24,175 nt of DNA, taken from the NCBI GenBank assembly GCA_015956445.1, contig WIUZ02000046.1:1-24175 (forward strand). The letters are read 5' to 3'. This stretch comes from Thelephora terrestris (Eukaryota; Basidiomycota; Agaricomycetes; Thelephorales; Thelephoraceae). Below, piece by piece: positions 1 to 9,800 of this stretch. Numbering within the stretch: position 1 is the first letter of the stretch; each line of letters begins with the position of its first letter. Below the pieces are notes generated by a model that searched no databases, had not been told where the DNA came from, and saw nothing but the letters and a program-made list of their open reading frames with translations. The translations under genes were made by a program, and so were the position numbers.

Positions 1-2
1 AG

Positions 3-557
3 GGAAGAAACCACGTCCTGTTCACCTTCCACGCTCAAACTCGGGCTCATCGCTATGACCACGAAAGTGAAGAGCCCGACATTGCCGGGGGATACGCGCT
101 GGTGAAGCGGTACAGGTGGGTCGCGACCATAAAGGGAATCAGGGCCGCTCTTCCAGGCAATGTAGAAGTGGGAAGCGGCTGGTTGACCAACGAATGGGCG
201 CTCAGGTTTGATGGCACGTTTGAGGGGAGGAAGATGCTGGAGCACTTAATATCCCCTCTCGGTGCTCGCGCCGCAGGGGCATGGGCACAAGGTGATTGGG
301 TGTGGGAGGTTGACAGACAGAGAAGTAACTCCACCGTGACCTGGTTCAGGTTTGTTTATTTCCGGCTTGCCTACTAATTGCTGGAAGCTAATTCTGGTGT
401 ATTCAATAGGTTGCTCAGAAGCTCCGGTGTCTACAGCCTACCGCTTGAGCCTACTACGCCAGGCCCTGTCAGTGCTATATCGGTGGCCTCCCCTTCTATG
501 GGGTCGCCAGGATTGGCCACTGGAAATCAACGTCGATTCTCTTTCATGGCACGATGA
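3..557 (+). CDS. 3' end of an unidentified spliced gene (partial)
   Basis: The frame starting at position 3 is open from the window edge, so the 5' end lies outside. It reads to 349. There a GTTTGT donor (350) and a CAATAG acceptor (ending 409) define a likely 60-nt intron with CTAAT branch-like sequences. Splicing joins in phase to 410-557, which ends in TGA at 555-557. Without splicing the frame stops at 375-377. The product part is about 164 residues: a Trp/Gly-rich stretch containing GAWAQGDWVWEVDR, then a Ser/Pro/Gly-rich tail ending FSFMAR. I do not recognise the family. The open frame and matching intron phase favour a real gene, but there is no homology argument. Confidence 0.4.
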
Positions 558-3500
558 ACTTGGTAACTATTTTGGACTCTTCTTTCTTGTCCTACCACCC
601 GCTCTGCCTCCCTTCCGCGCTTCCTGTGCGCTCCATTCAACTCCACGCATCTTGTTAAACGTACAGCAAACTGGAATTTGTATGATTATAAATGTACGCC
701 TGCGGACACTTCAACGAACTCTCCTTACACATACCCCATACATCTTTCAGCATGTGCTCACCATTTTATTCTTGTTCACCACTCCCACCTGAAACAATTC
801 AGCCCGAGTCTTCCCCTCGTTTTTTGCTCACAGTTTTTTTCATTCATCGGATACCTCTTAATCATTCACCCCCTTCCATTCGCGACGCCTCTCAGTTTAT
901 CATCAGCCACAGGGTCTAGTCCGATTATTAATTAGTCATTTCGCTCCCTCTTTAATCCTCCAGCGACTTCCATGACGGACTTGCCCGCGTCCTCGTTCCC
1001 TCTTTTGCTATCTATTCCCATTTTGGGGCTACTCTTACTCGGTGATACATACTGTCCCCAGATTCTCTTGTAACTTCACATGCAAACTAACTTGATATGT
1101 TAATCTATTCTTACGGAAGAATTTCGGGAGTACCGCCCGTTCATCGCGCCACTGTTTCCTATGGGCTGGAACCTACCTCATCCGCCTCCCGATTCTCTCA
1201 AATATTATTGCAGCTGTTAGGAACGGAAGCCGTCGAGTTATACCAAACACGAATCTGGAGCCCTGAATTTCTCCACTGACTCTCGTCGGAGTCTCATCCG
1301 GGTCCTGATCGATCAGATCCGTTATATCCGTTCCCCTGCCAAGTCCATCCATGGACCTACTATTTGCTTCGCGCAAGCTTAAGCTGCGGAGATCGAGGTG
1401 GGATAGGGCTCGGGGATCTTCCAGGAAATACTCGCAAAACTCGGATGTAAGCGAAAGTCTATCGATCACGTAGAGCCCGGACACCCCAAAAGGGTGTTCG
1501 TAGATTAATTATGGGGGGCCACCACTCCACTTGACCCTTGAAATTTCAAAACCCAAGAAAATACCTTAAGCTACCTATGGTAAAATCCACGGCTCAGTGG
1601 AGAAAGGGGTCTGGAGTTTTATTCACCTCTCAAGTCAAAACGAGAGTTCGGACACTCGTGTGACGGATTCTGGCTGGGAGGTACGCACGGTCACACGGAT
1701 CAGTGAATGCCGCGTTCAAAACTCAGCAGCTGCCATCAGGAAAATAAACCGGATTTTCGTACGAGAGGCGACCGACGCCCTCCTTTGTTCGATTCCCATC
1801 AATTCCTAGATCGGATTATTAGCTGTGGGTGGGGTGCAAGCGCATTAAGATGTGTGGGTACAACTAACGAATCACGCTATGAACCTGTAGTTAATTAGGG
1901 AGAGAACTACCACAAAAGTATCACCTGTAGGTCAACCGTGAGGGGGGTATGATAGGAACGGGGTTGCAGCCAACAGGATTGATGGCTGGACGTCAGACCT
2001 GTCAGGCGTCCGGGTCGTGTGTGGACTTTCCGATCGTACGAGAAAACTAAACCCTCGCCAGCGGAGCTTGAATAATCCTTCCAAGAGGTGTCCGGACAGC
2101 CTTTTGTCACGCCCAAACCGTCTCCTCCTTTGCCACCTTGGATATGCCCCTAACCAGATAGAACTCTCCTGAATTTGGATTTCTGGCGGACAACTTGCAA
2201 CACTAATTGTTTCCCAAGTTTCAAGTGCTCCGTAGGGTGTAGAATTAATCCGGTCAGATTCTGATCAAACTTGTGGATTTTGAGACATATTAATCCCACG
2301 AGCCCCAAGCACATAAAATAAAATAATCTGACTTGATACTCTCAAGCCTACGTATACTACTACACTGGTGAATATTTTCAGCAAGGCAGGATAGGTTTTT
2401 TGAGATATGACGGGTTCCGAACTCTCGACGCGTCCGACACTACGTGATCGATAGTAACTATAGTTAGCGCGAACAGAAACCTGTCACTTTGAATCCCATC
2501 ACACCTTTGAATCGAGGCCTCGTGCGTCCCATTGTCCCCCATCTATGCACGCGCGCTTCACGAGGCCTCGAAGCTGATCCGGAGTCACCGAGCAAACTGA
2601 AAAACGTGAGCTCATACTTACATACCACCGGCGCATTGAAATTGCGAGCTGATTGCTTAATCGTTCGGCCGACCGGAGCCGAAACCTCTTATTACCTTGC
2701 CGCGTGCTGCCCGCCACACTCTATGCAGCCCTCCAAGGCTCCACCGGTGTCATCTTTTGTGCGTTTCCCTATTTTTGGACCTTTCGCAGAGCAAGAACCT
2801 AAATTATGACTTATGGTGCTCCAGCCTGTGCACGTTTACAGCAGTTGCATCGTTACGTGAACACGCAAATTCGACACGTGACAGCGGGATGATAGCTCCC
2901 GGATTTGGATAGTTTGCCAGAAGGATCTGAACATATCAACATGCGCGAGCGGACACCCTCAGCCCCAACCTGGCCCCACCCACCTGACCACGCCCGTCAC
3001 ATATTCTGAGGAAGTATAGTCAAGTCATGATCCATACGCCCAACCGCACCATGGGCACTAAGTACTTGTACTGAATCCGACCTTCACAGACGAGAACTGC
3101 ATGTATTCTCGGCGAATCGGCGTCGTCCCCCTAGGTATTGTGCCCTTCCGAATCGCGCCTCCTCGTCACAAATTCGAGGCTGGATTCCAGATAGGCGAAT
3201 CAGCTTTCCTTGCCTTTCCATAGTTTGTCTTCCGAGCTCGAACTTACTCTTATCTTGTGCACTTGTAGAATCGGAACATGGTTTTTTTATGACATTCTTG
3301 AGGGAAACAAGGTCCGCGACTCGAAGAACCCCATACGAGACAGTAAACTGGCCACTATCTTGCGTGCCACTGGGTGACCCTCCTAAGTCCACTGAGTCCG
3401 CCAGGCTCGAAGGACAATCGTCTCCTATCGCCCAATCACTCCAGCTAGACCCCGGACCCCTACACCCTCCAGCATTGTTCGTGACGAGGAAGCATCCATA

Positions 3501-3879
3501 ATGAAGGCAGAACGGAGGCTGGAGTGCCTGCTTGCCCATGTCGATATGTTCAGACCCCTTCTGACAACTTATCCAAATCTACGAGCGGTATCATACCGCT
3601 ATCACATCAAATTCAATGTCATGCCATAGCGGCCGGGATCAACTTCAAGTTTGCGCGTTCAGGTAACGATACAAACTACTGTACTTACTATATGAATTCA
3701 GATAACAGGAAACCAATGATCAGGTTGACGTCCATTAAGACTGCGAATTTCACCCCCCACCAATCCGGCCAAGGCAACGCGAGATATTTAGAACCCGCTC
3801 CACATTGACCACCTCCCCATCCTTCTTCCCTCTTCATATCCCCCATCCCAGGAAATCAAGTCAAAGCCCTCGAACACTA
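558..3879. other. Gene-poor stretch, no convincing gene
   Basis: About 3.3 kb of mixed-composition sequence with only short overlapping ORFs. The longest are minus-strand frames at 1173-1484 and 3084-3539. The first contains a leucine-rich run (ALSHLDLRSL) like those in fungal F-box/LRR proteins, but it begins at GTG with no upstream ATG in frame, so at most it is a decayed fragment. The second begins with ATG and has several cysteines, but no family is recognised. I see no tRNA, LTR pair, long tandem repeat or terminal inverted repeat here. It may hold regulatory DNA for the flanking genes or old unrecognisable repeats. Confidence 0.5.
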
Positions 3880-4261
3880 TGGCCACATTGGACGTGGAGG
3901 AGATCAGGTCGGAGAAGCCATTGTTGATCGCTGCACAGCTTCGGTTCTCTGACTCATTCCCGCAGCCCAGAGAGTCACGAAGATGGGCACCTGACTGAAG
4001 AGCCACACAGGAGTTCCACACCAAAGGGACGAGGGTAGTTGCGTTCGTCGCGTATGCCGTTAAGCTGACTCAGGAACCCTCGATATAGAAGACGTCGGAG
4101 GTCCTCGCAACTCAGCATCCCCCGCCAGACGTTCGATCCGACAGCGGTGAGGCTCGTGTGATTGCCAATGTTGCATTCACTTCATTTACGTCCGACCGCA
4201 GCCGGGGGCAAGGCAGACAGGAAAGTAGGGAAGAGGCATGGGAGGAGAAATTGGCGGATAG

Positions 4262-4309
4262 GTAAGCTTCAGACTTGTCCTTTCGAAACACCTTTCAATT
4301 CACGCGCAG
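4262..4309 (+). other. Intron in DUF6535 pseudogene
   Basis: GTAAGC donor and CGCAG acceptor, 48 nt. The upstream exon ends within a codon (…KLAD plus AG) and the downstream exon begins CCAAGAG, restoring an open frame that leads into the conserved YDEDLGNTLIF segment. Confidence 0.7.
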
Positions 4310-4445
4310 CCAAGAGAAGCCATTGTTGCGAACCCTGGACTACGACCGCACCGAGTTTTACAGGGTGTATTGCGACAAAGCAGGAGAACACGACCGAAAG
4401 TTCATCGGGAAATATGACGAAGACTTGGGCAACACCCTGATCTTT

Positions 4446-4495
4446 GTAGGTTTTTTCTTTGTCGCCCCACGCGGATGTATTCATTCACTTTGCAG
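4446..4495 (+). other. Intron in DUF6535 pseudogene
   Basis: GTAGGT donor, pyrimidine-rich interior and TTTGCAG acceptor, 50 nt. Splicing joins …TLIF directly to AGLFSAV, the expected junction of the conserved first membrane segment in this family. Confidence 0.8.
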
Positions 4496-5984
4496 GCCGG
4501 TTTGTTTTCGGCGGTCACTTCCGCATTTATCGCCCAGGTTCAGCCTCAACTACAGCCCGACTCGGTGACGACACAACGGCCCTCCTCCGCGTCCTTCTTT
4601 ACAAGATCGACAACACCACCTTCGGAAACGAGATTCCCACCCTTCCACAATGGACCGGCCTCCTAGCAACATAGTCCAGGTCCAAGCCATCCTCTATGCA
4701 AGTCTCGCCGTCTCTCTCCTCGCCGCTTCCTGGCGATGCTTGGCAAACAATGGCTGAATCGATACGCCTCAGTTGACACACGACAGTCCATTCGAGCGCG
4801 GCCAAATTCAACAACTGAAACTCAATGGTATTGTTACCTGGCGCTTCAACTATGTGATGGAGTCGTTACCGTTGATGTTGCAGGGTGCCCTCTTCCTTCT
4901 CGGCTGTGCGCTCTCCCTCTACCTTTGGGAAATTAACACAGCCATCGCGTCGGTCGTCCTTGGCTTCACCTCGCTCGGTGTCATCTTCTATGGGTTCATC
5001 ATCATTGCGGGGCAACCTCTATGAACTGTCCGTACCAAACCCCGTACGCTCGAATCCTCCGATACATCACTACACCATCCTTCCTGTCCTTCCCTCGTCC
5101 CAAGCGCGTTCAAATCAGTTGCATCCTCCATCTACGACGGATCCGAATCCGTTGCGGTCCTCGTCTCCTGCTGGCGTGAACTAAAAAATTACAGGTGGTT
5201 GGGGTTTGACTGCTCCTGCGTGGTGACGGTCATCTTCATGATGCCAATCTATCTCGTGGTCTCCCTTATATTCTCTGGTCCTGCCCATTGTTATGGTCTA
5301 CGACGTGTGCCTCCTTGTGCTGGCTTTCTTCAGGCGTTCAGGGACCTTACCCAAAAGGTGTCCATCTGGTGTCGCGGTGCGCGCAATTCAGTCCCAAAAA
5401 CGTCTTATTGGACTTCCAATGCGCCTCATGGTCCTTCGTGCATCGGCCGACAAGGTGGCTAACCTTTTTGCCCTGAGGCTACTGGTAACAATGATGACCT
5501 TCATGGATCTGAACCCGCCCTCTCTGCTTGCTTCGATATCCTCATTCGGTGCATAGTGGTCATCGTGACAAGGCAGTTGTTGCTCAAGATCAGAGGAGCT
5601 TGCAGCGCTGTCCGCCAACTGCTCCCTTCGCGCTTTGTCCCACCTCGCAGCCACGGATCCGACGTTGAGCGCCATCAAAGCGTACGCAGGCGATACACAA
5701 GGACCTTCCCATTGGCGACCAACTTCGATGCCATTCAAACAACCACAGTCTCAGGGCGATTCACGACACATTCTACTCATTGCAGCCAAATGTTCAGTGG
5801 AAGGATTACAAGATTCTCGACGACGATCTAGTCACCCTCGCAGGTACTCTCGCGGAACGCGCCAACAAGCACGTATCGGAAACGATGCAGAACTCTTGGG
5901 ATGCGTTTATTCGGGGGAGACGCCGTGTGAAAGTGCCTCGTTGGAATCCTTCGTTTCGCGCTCCATTACTTGTCCCAAGACCCC

Positions 5985-5989
5985 CCTCC
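5985..5989. repeat. Target site duplication of gypsy element (left copy)
   Basis: cctcc directly precedes the left LTR and recurs at 20761-20765 directly after the right LTR. A 5-bp duplication is typical of Ty3/gypsy integrases. The site lies in a proline codon run of the host pseudogene. Confidence 0.95.
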
Positions 5990-6266
5990 TGTAAGCGTAG
6001 CGCCACCCCGAAGGCGGCTAATCGGCCCGTAGATAGTTACGACTCAAAAACCCTTTTCCCCTCTAAGTTATATTTCGAATCCGTAGTGTACCCGGATCCC
6101 ACTATTACATAATCTACCCTACAGTATATAAGGAGTCTAGGTAGAATGGGAAACGAGGACGCTTTCGAACGGTTCTACTCTGTGTGTTTACCTCGCTCGA
6201 CTCAACTCACGTGACCTGGGAAGTCCAGCATCACTCCCGAGTTACGCTCGAGGCCGAGAGTTCACA
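5990..6266 (+). repeat. Gypsy 5' LTR
   Basis: 277 bp, TG…CA ends. By eye it matches 20484-20760 base for base with no length difference. It contains the promoter TATA motif at 6125-6132 and so should drive the element transcript. Confidence 0.96.
6125..6132 (+). promoter_or_regulatory. TATA box of gypsy LTR promoter
   Basis: TATATAAG, about 140 bp upstream of the LTR end. A transcript start some 30 bp downstream would put the U3/R boundary near 6155-6165. The same motif is at 20619-20626 in the 3' LTR. Confidence 0.6.
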
Positions 6267-6452
6267 TTTTTTTGAACCCTGAAGGAATCCTTGTCTACCA
6301 AGACAACACCAAAACCTCATCTCTCACCTCTTTCTCTCTTTCTCATCTCTATTTTCTACGCTTCAAAACTCAAGAAAACACGCTCGACTTGATCACTCGA
6401 GCGTACCCAAAAACATCTCAATTTCCTATCTTGGTAATTTCTATTTTCAGTC
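6267..6452 (+). other. Gypsy leader, no recognised tRNA primer site
   Basis: 186 bp between the left LTR and the first ATG. It opens with seven Ts, then GAACCCTGAAGG. No complement of a familiar tRNA 3' end (TGG start) abuts the LTR. The middle (about 6310-6360) is pyrimidine-rich, as in many fungal leaders. The stretch ends with a splice-acceptor-like TTTTCAG just before ATG 6453. Confidence 0.6.
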
Positions 6453-6743
6453 ATGGCAGGAACTGATGGTCGTCGATCCGCACAGGGCGGTCGAGTCAAA
6501 CCCAGTTTCGAGTACAAGATAATCCCCGAAAACGTAGGTGATCCTGGTCAGTCTGAAAAGACTTGGGAACCAGGTGGGGGATTGGCGAAAACGCAGGACC
6601 GCGCACCGCGCGAAGGAGGGCAACCTCCCCGGTGTTACCGGGAGGCCTCAGGACCGGGACGGTTCCCGAAGGAACGGAGTCCCGACGCGCGAGCCTGGAT
6701 CAACCCGTTATGGGTACTGATCGGCCGCGGGAACCCCGCTTAG
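6453..6743 (+). CDS. Leader ORF of gypsy element, possible alternative Gag N-terminus
   Basis: The first ATG after the LTR (gtcATGG, good context) opens a 96-codon frame ending in TAG at 6741-6743. It overlaps the main Gag-Pol frame, which is open from 6557, by about 187 nt; the main frame lies at -1 relative to it. Three readings are possible: a short upstream ORF, a true Gag N-terminus linked by -1 frameshifting, or a Gag start cut off by a one-base loss. I saw no convincing slippery heptamer in the overlap. The product is basic and Gly-rich with no recognised domain. Confidence 0.4.
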   Translation: MAGTDGRRSAQGGRVKPSFEYKIIPENVGDPGQSEKTWEPGGGLAKTQDRAPREGGQPPRCYREASGPGRFPKERSPDARAWINPLWVLIGRGNPA

Positions 6744-6860
6744 ATCAAGCCTCTGAGGCCGATGATCAGCAGACGAGCCTGGATCAACCGCCGAGAGGTG
6801 ACACTGATCGGCCGAGGGGTAGCCTTGATCAATCCCCAACGGGGGATATTGATCGGCTAA
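6689..6860 (+). repeat. Degenerate 13-15-codon tandem repeats in Gag N-terminus
   Basis: Four units with a shared core (A/G)GCCTGGATCAA or close variants start near 6692, 6737, 6776 and 6821. They encode SLDQP/RLDQA/SLDQP/SLDQS, three of them followed by a D-R motif such as GTDRP or DTDRP. Unit spacing is 45, 39 and 45 nt, all multiples of three, so the repeats preserve the main Gag frame. This argues that the main frame is already translated before its first ATG at 6710. Confidence 0.7.
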
Positions 6861-9800
6861 TAGGCCGCAAACGAGGCCGAAACTCAGAAGAAGAAGAGAG
6901 CTCGGATAGCTCTCAGGACGAGCAAAACCCGGAGGGCGCGGGAGGAAACCCGAGGGACGAGTCCGAGGGACTCGAGTACGCTGAGTCACGGGACGATCGG
7001 GAAGATCGCGGAAATCAAAGTACCGATGACGAAAGCAGTAAGTCCGACGAGAGTGATACCGTCGGCCCCAACAGCTCGCGATACCGCTGGAAGCGGGTGT
7101 TTAGAAAGCCCTCTAAAAACGACGAAAGATCGGACGGCTCGAAGGACGTGGAAGATCTATTAAAAGGCCCGTCTTCTAAAGACGGAAGTAGGTACTTCCC
7201 AAAAGAATTCCACAATAGTGATGCGGACGACGGTCCGGAGCCCGAACCTGATGAACCGAGTTTCGACGACCGCTTAAAGAGCGAGTTAATTAAATTGCTT
7301 GAGCGACGCGCTAAAAGAAAGGCTAAGAAAAAGAATCGCAAGGGCAAGGAACCCGTGAGGCCCAAGGGCTTCGATAATTTCATGTCTTCCGTCAGAGCAG
7401 ACGCACGCGATTCCCGACACGTCGCGACTGAGGCGTTAAGTTCTATTTCAACTAGGCACGACCAAAGGAACGTCCCTTCGGGAGTCCATTTCAATAGAAA
7501 TGAAAAAGGAACTAGCTACGACTCTGAGCGAGACGGGAGGCAGAACAGGAAAGGGAAAGGGGAAACTCCCAATGAAGAAAACAACGTCCCGGAGGGCGTA
7601 AGACCATCCCGCCGAAGGCGTAGACGGTCGTCGTCCTCACGCCGGAGCTCATCGTCGTCATCGTCAGACGGCGGGAAGAAGCCCAAACCGTTAGGACCCC
7701 CGTCGTCTTCGGGATCCTCGATATCGTCAGAATCCTCGACATCATCGGGATCCTCTACGTCTTCCGAGTCGTCAGAATCCTCAGATTCGTCAGACGGAAA
7801 CGGTAATCGATCTAGAAAGGCAAGAAAAAGGTCAGATTACAAGAGGAAACACTCGCGATCGAGGAAGAAGAGACAGCGGGAGGAAAGGATCCTGAAACGG
7901 GTGAAAATAGACACACCTAGCCCATACAACGGCAAGGCGGATCTCGATGCGTTCGACAGATGGGCGCACGAGGTCAGGACCTGGAAAAAGCTCAACAGAT
8001 TGTCTGAGAGGATCGCGATAACGATGTTGAACAAATACGTCACCGATAAAGCGGGCGTGTTCTATATGAAGTACGTCGCCGGCAGCGAGAAACGATGGTC
8101 CTTGACGGCCGTCTTCGAAAGTCTCTTCGACTACTGCTTCCCCAAGGACTTCAAATCGAACCTAAGGAGGCGCTTGATGACCATGTCGCAAGGGAAGACA
8201 CGGATCACTGAGTTCATAAGGGATATAGAGTTAATGGCCGGCAGATTTCCCGACATCAACGAAAGGGGAATCATGGAAATATTCTGGGGCGGGATACACA
8301 TACCTATTCGCGCTGAAGTAATCAGAATGGGTGCCCACCCGGAACGTTCGTCGCTGAGCAAAGTGGTGGAGTATGCGACCAGGGCGGAAGATAGCATTAT
8401 TGAGGCTAACCTGATGCGGAATTCTGATGGGCGCGCGACGGAGGGACGAACCTGGGGAAGGTTCGCAAACCGCGTGAACGGACCCAAGCCCTATCGAGTC
8501 CCAAGAGAGGAAAGCAGGATTGATAAGGCCGACTCGGGAAGGGAACGTGTTCGCGCGAACGCCGTCACGCCACAACCTAGGTCGGGTACCTCGAGACCCG
8601 AGGGAGGTAATCATAAGAGAGCTAGAAGAGGCAAGAAGGTCAGCCGGGAAAAACGGGACCAACTGCGAGCAGAAGGGAAATGCTTCCAGTGTGAACAGCC
8701 AGGACACTCACAACGAGATTGCCCGGAGCTGAACACGATGAAGCCGCCCACCATGAAGGTGAACAACGTGGAGATAGCGCGGTTGGAGCGCCTGGCTAAG
8801 TCAAAAGGGAAGGCAGACCTACAAGTTGGGAATGTGTCGCTAGAGGTCAACAGCGAACCGGAGGTGGAAGACGACGCTACACCTACGATGCGCTTGGTAT
8901 ACCAAAAGTGCGCGACGATCTGGGGGGACGACGAGAAGTGGTTGAACCCAGAGACGAGGCACGAAAGCAACTATGGGATATACCAGTATGAGACGAAGGC
9001 TGGAGACGTTGTGGAAATCGTAATCCAAGACCTACCGGGAATCGGGACTCTGGAAATCGATACGTCCCGATTCAATGACCCGGAATTTACCCTTACGGAC
9101 GTGATAGGACCTAATGCGAACACAGAGTGGTCATGTGTTCGGGAGGGCGGGTTCCGGGATCACAAAAATTATTCGTCGCTAGAATACTCGGCGCTACAAT
9201 GGCTGAGAAGACTAGTAAAGGACCAACTAACCGACGAAAGGAGCAAGGATAGGATGGTCGTACGACCGGCACTCGGGGGATACAGTCTGAACATAAAGGG
9301 AACAGACGTATTTTACACGATAACACACGCCGAGATCTTAGGAGACTCGCTAAACATCGGACGCATCCTAGACGTCATGCGCTCGGTAAAAGAGGTAGAC
9401 GCGAGGGGACGCTCACCAATCTTTTGGGATACGACCTTGAATAAAAGGCAACGTACCATGCTAAGGCGAGAAATCATCCCGCTGCGAAACAGGATGCGAG
9501 AGCGTGGAGAAATCCCACTACAGGCCACGAGGCTAATGGCGGGATCGGTCAGACAACGGAAGATGGTAATGGAGGGCGCGAAACAGCTGGAGAAGACCTC
9601 CATGCGGGTCAAAGACCAAACGCGAAAAGTACCAGAGCCCATCGTGGTTTTAGCCTCGATAAATGGCAACGAAGTTCGAGCGTTAATAGACACCGGATCT
9701 ATGGCCGACTTCGTCTCCACCACCGTAGTGGAACAGCTGCAACTGAAAAAAGAGATATATACCAAACCTTTATCGGTTCAGCTAGCCGTCCATGGATCGA

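Larger units (their letters stand above)
3880..5989 (+). pseudogene. DUF6535-family membrane protein, 5' part (frameshifted, cut by gypsy element)
   Basis: A plausible start is ATG 3880 (cactATGG). Coding continues from about 4089 through two clear short introns, 4262-4309 (48 nt) and 4446-4495 (50 nt), both GT-AG and in phase. Diagnostic segments follow in order: KYDEDLGNTLIF joined to AGLFSAVTSAFIAQVQPQL, ALLRVLLYKIDNTTFG, LGKQWLNRYASVDTR, hydrophobic stretches around 4855-5020, and later LLDFQCASW, DKVANLFALRLLV, ATDPTLSAIKAYA and DLVTLAGTLAERANKHVS. These match the Agaricomycete DUF6535 family as I know it: N-terminal transmembrane segments, function unknown. The segments sit in different frames. 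I count at least twelve apparent indels, near 4565, 4660, 4728, 4790, 5025, 5095, 5275, 5380, 5430, 5530, 5630, 5680, 5755 and 5945. Position 5989 is the gypsy insertion point, and coding resumes in phase at 20766. Family identity is fairly sure; the exact start is not. Confidence 0.8.

Noticed and set aside
1173-1484. Minus-strand frame with an LSHLDLRSL-like leucine-rich run
   Set aside because: Begins at GTG, no ATG upstream before a stop, and only a short similarity to LRR-type sequence; at most a decayed fragment.
1760-1800. GTTCGATTCC resembling a tRNA B box
   Set aside because: No A box, acceptor stem or cloverleaf can be built around it.
3084-3539. Minus-strand ATG-initiated 151-codon ORF with cysteines
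   Set aside because: No family, signal peptide or intron support is visible; length alone is not enough in GC-balanced intergenic DNA.
6534-6679. Possible intron (GTAGGT … GGAG) that would join the leader ORF to the main Gag frame
   Set aside because: The only acceptor giving the right phase lacks a pyrimidine before AG, and no branch site is clear.
7015-9765. Several long minus-strand ORFs (118-159 codons) across the gypsy Gag-protease region
   Set aside because: They lie opposite a domain-rich plus-strand frame and encode no recognisable protein; they are shadows of its codon composition.
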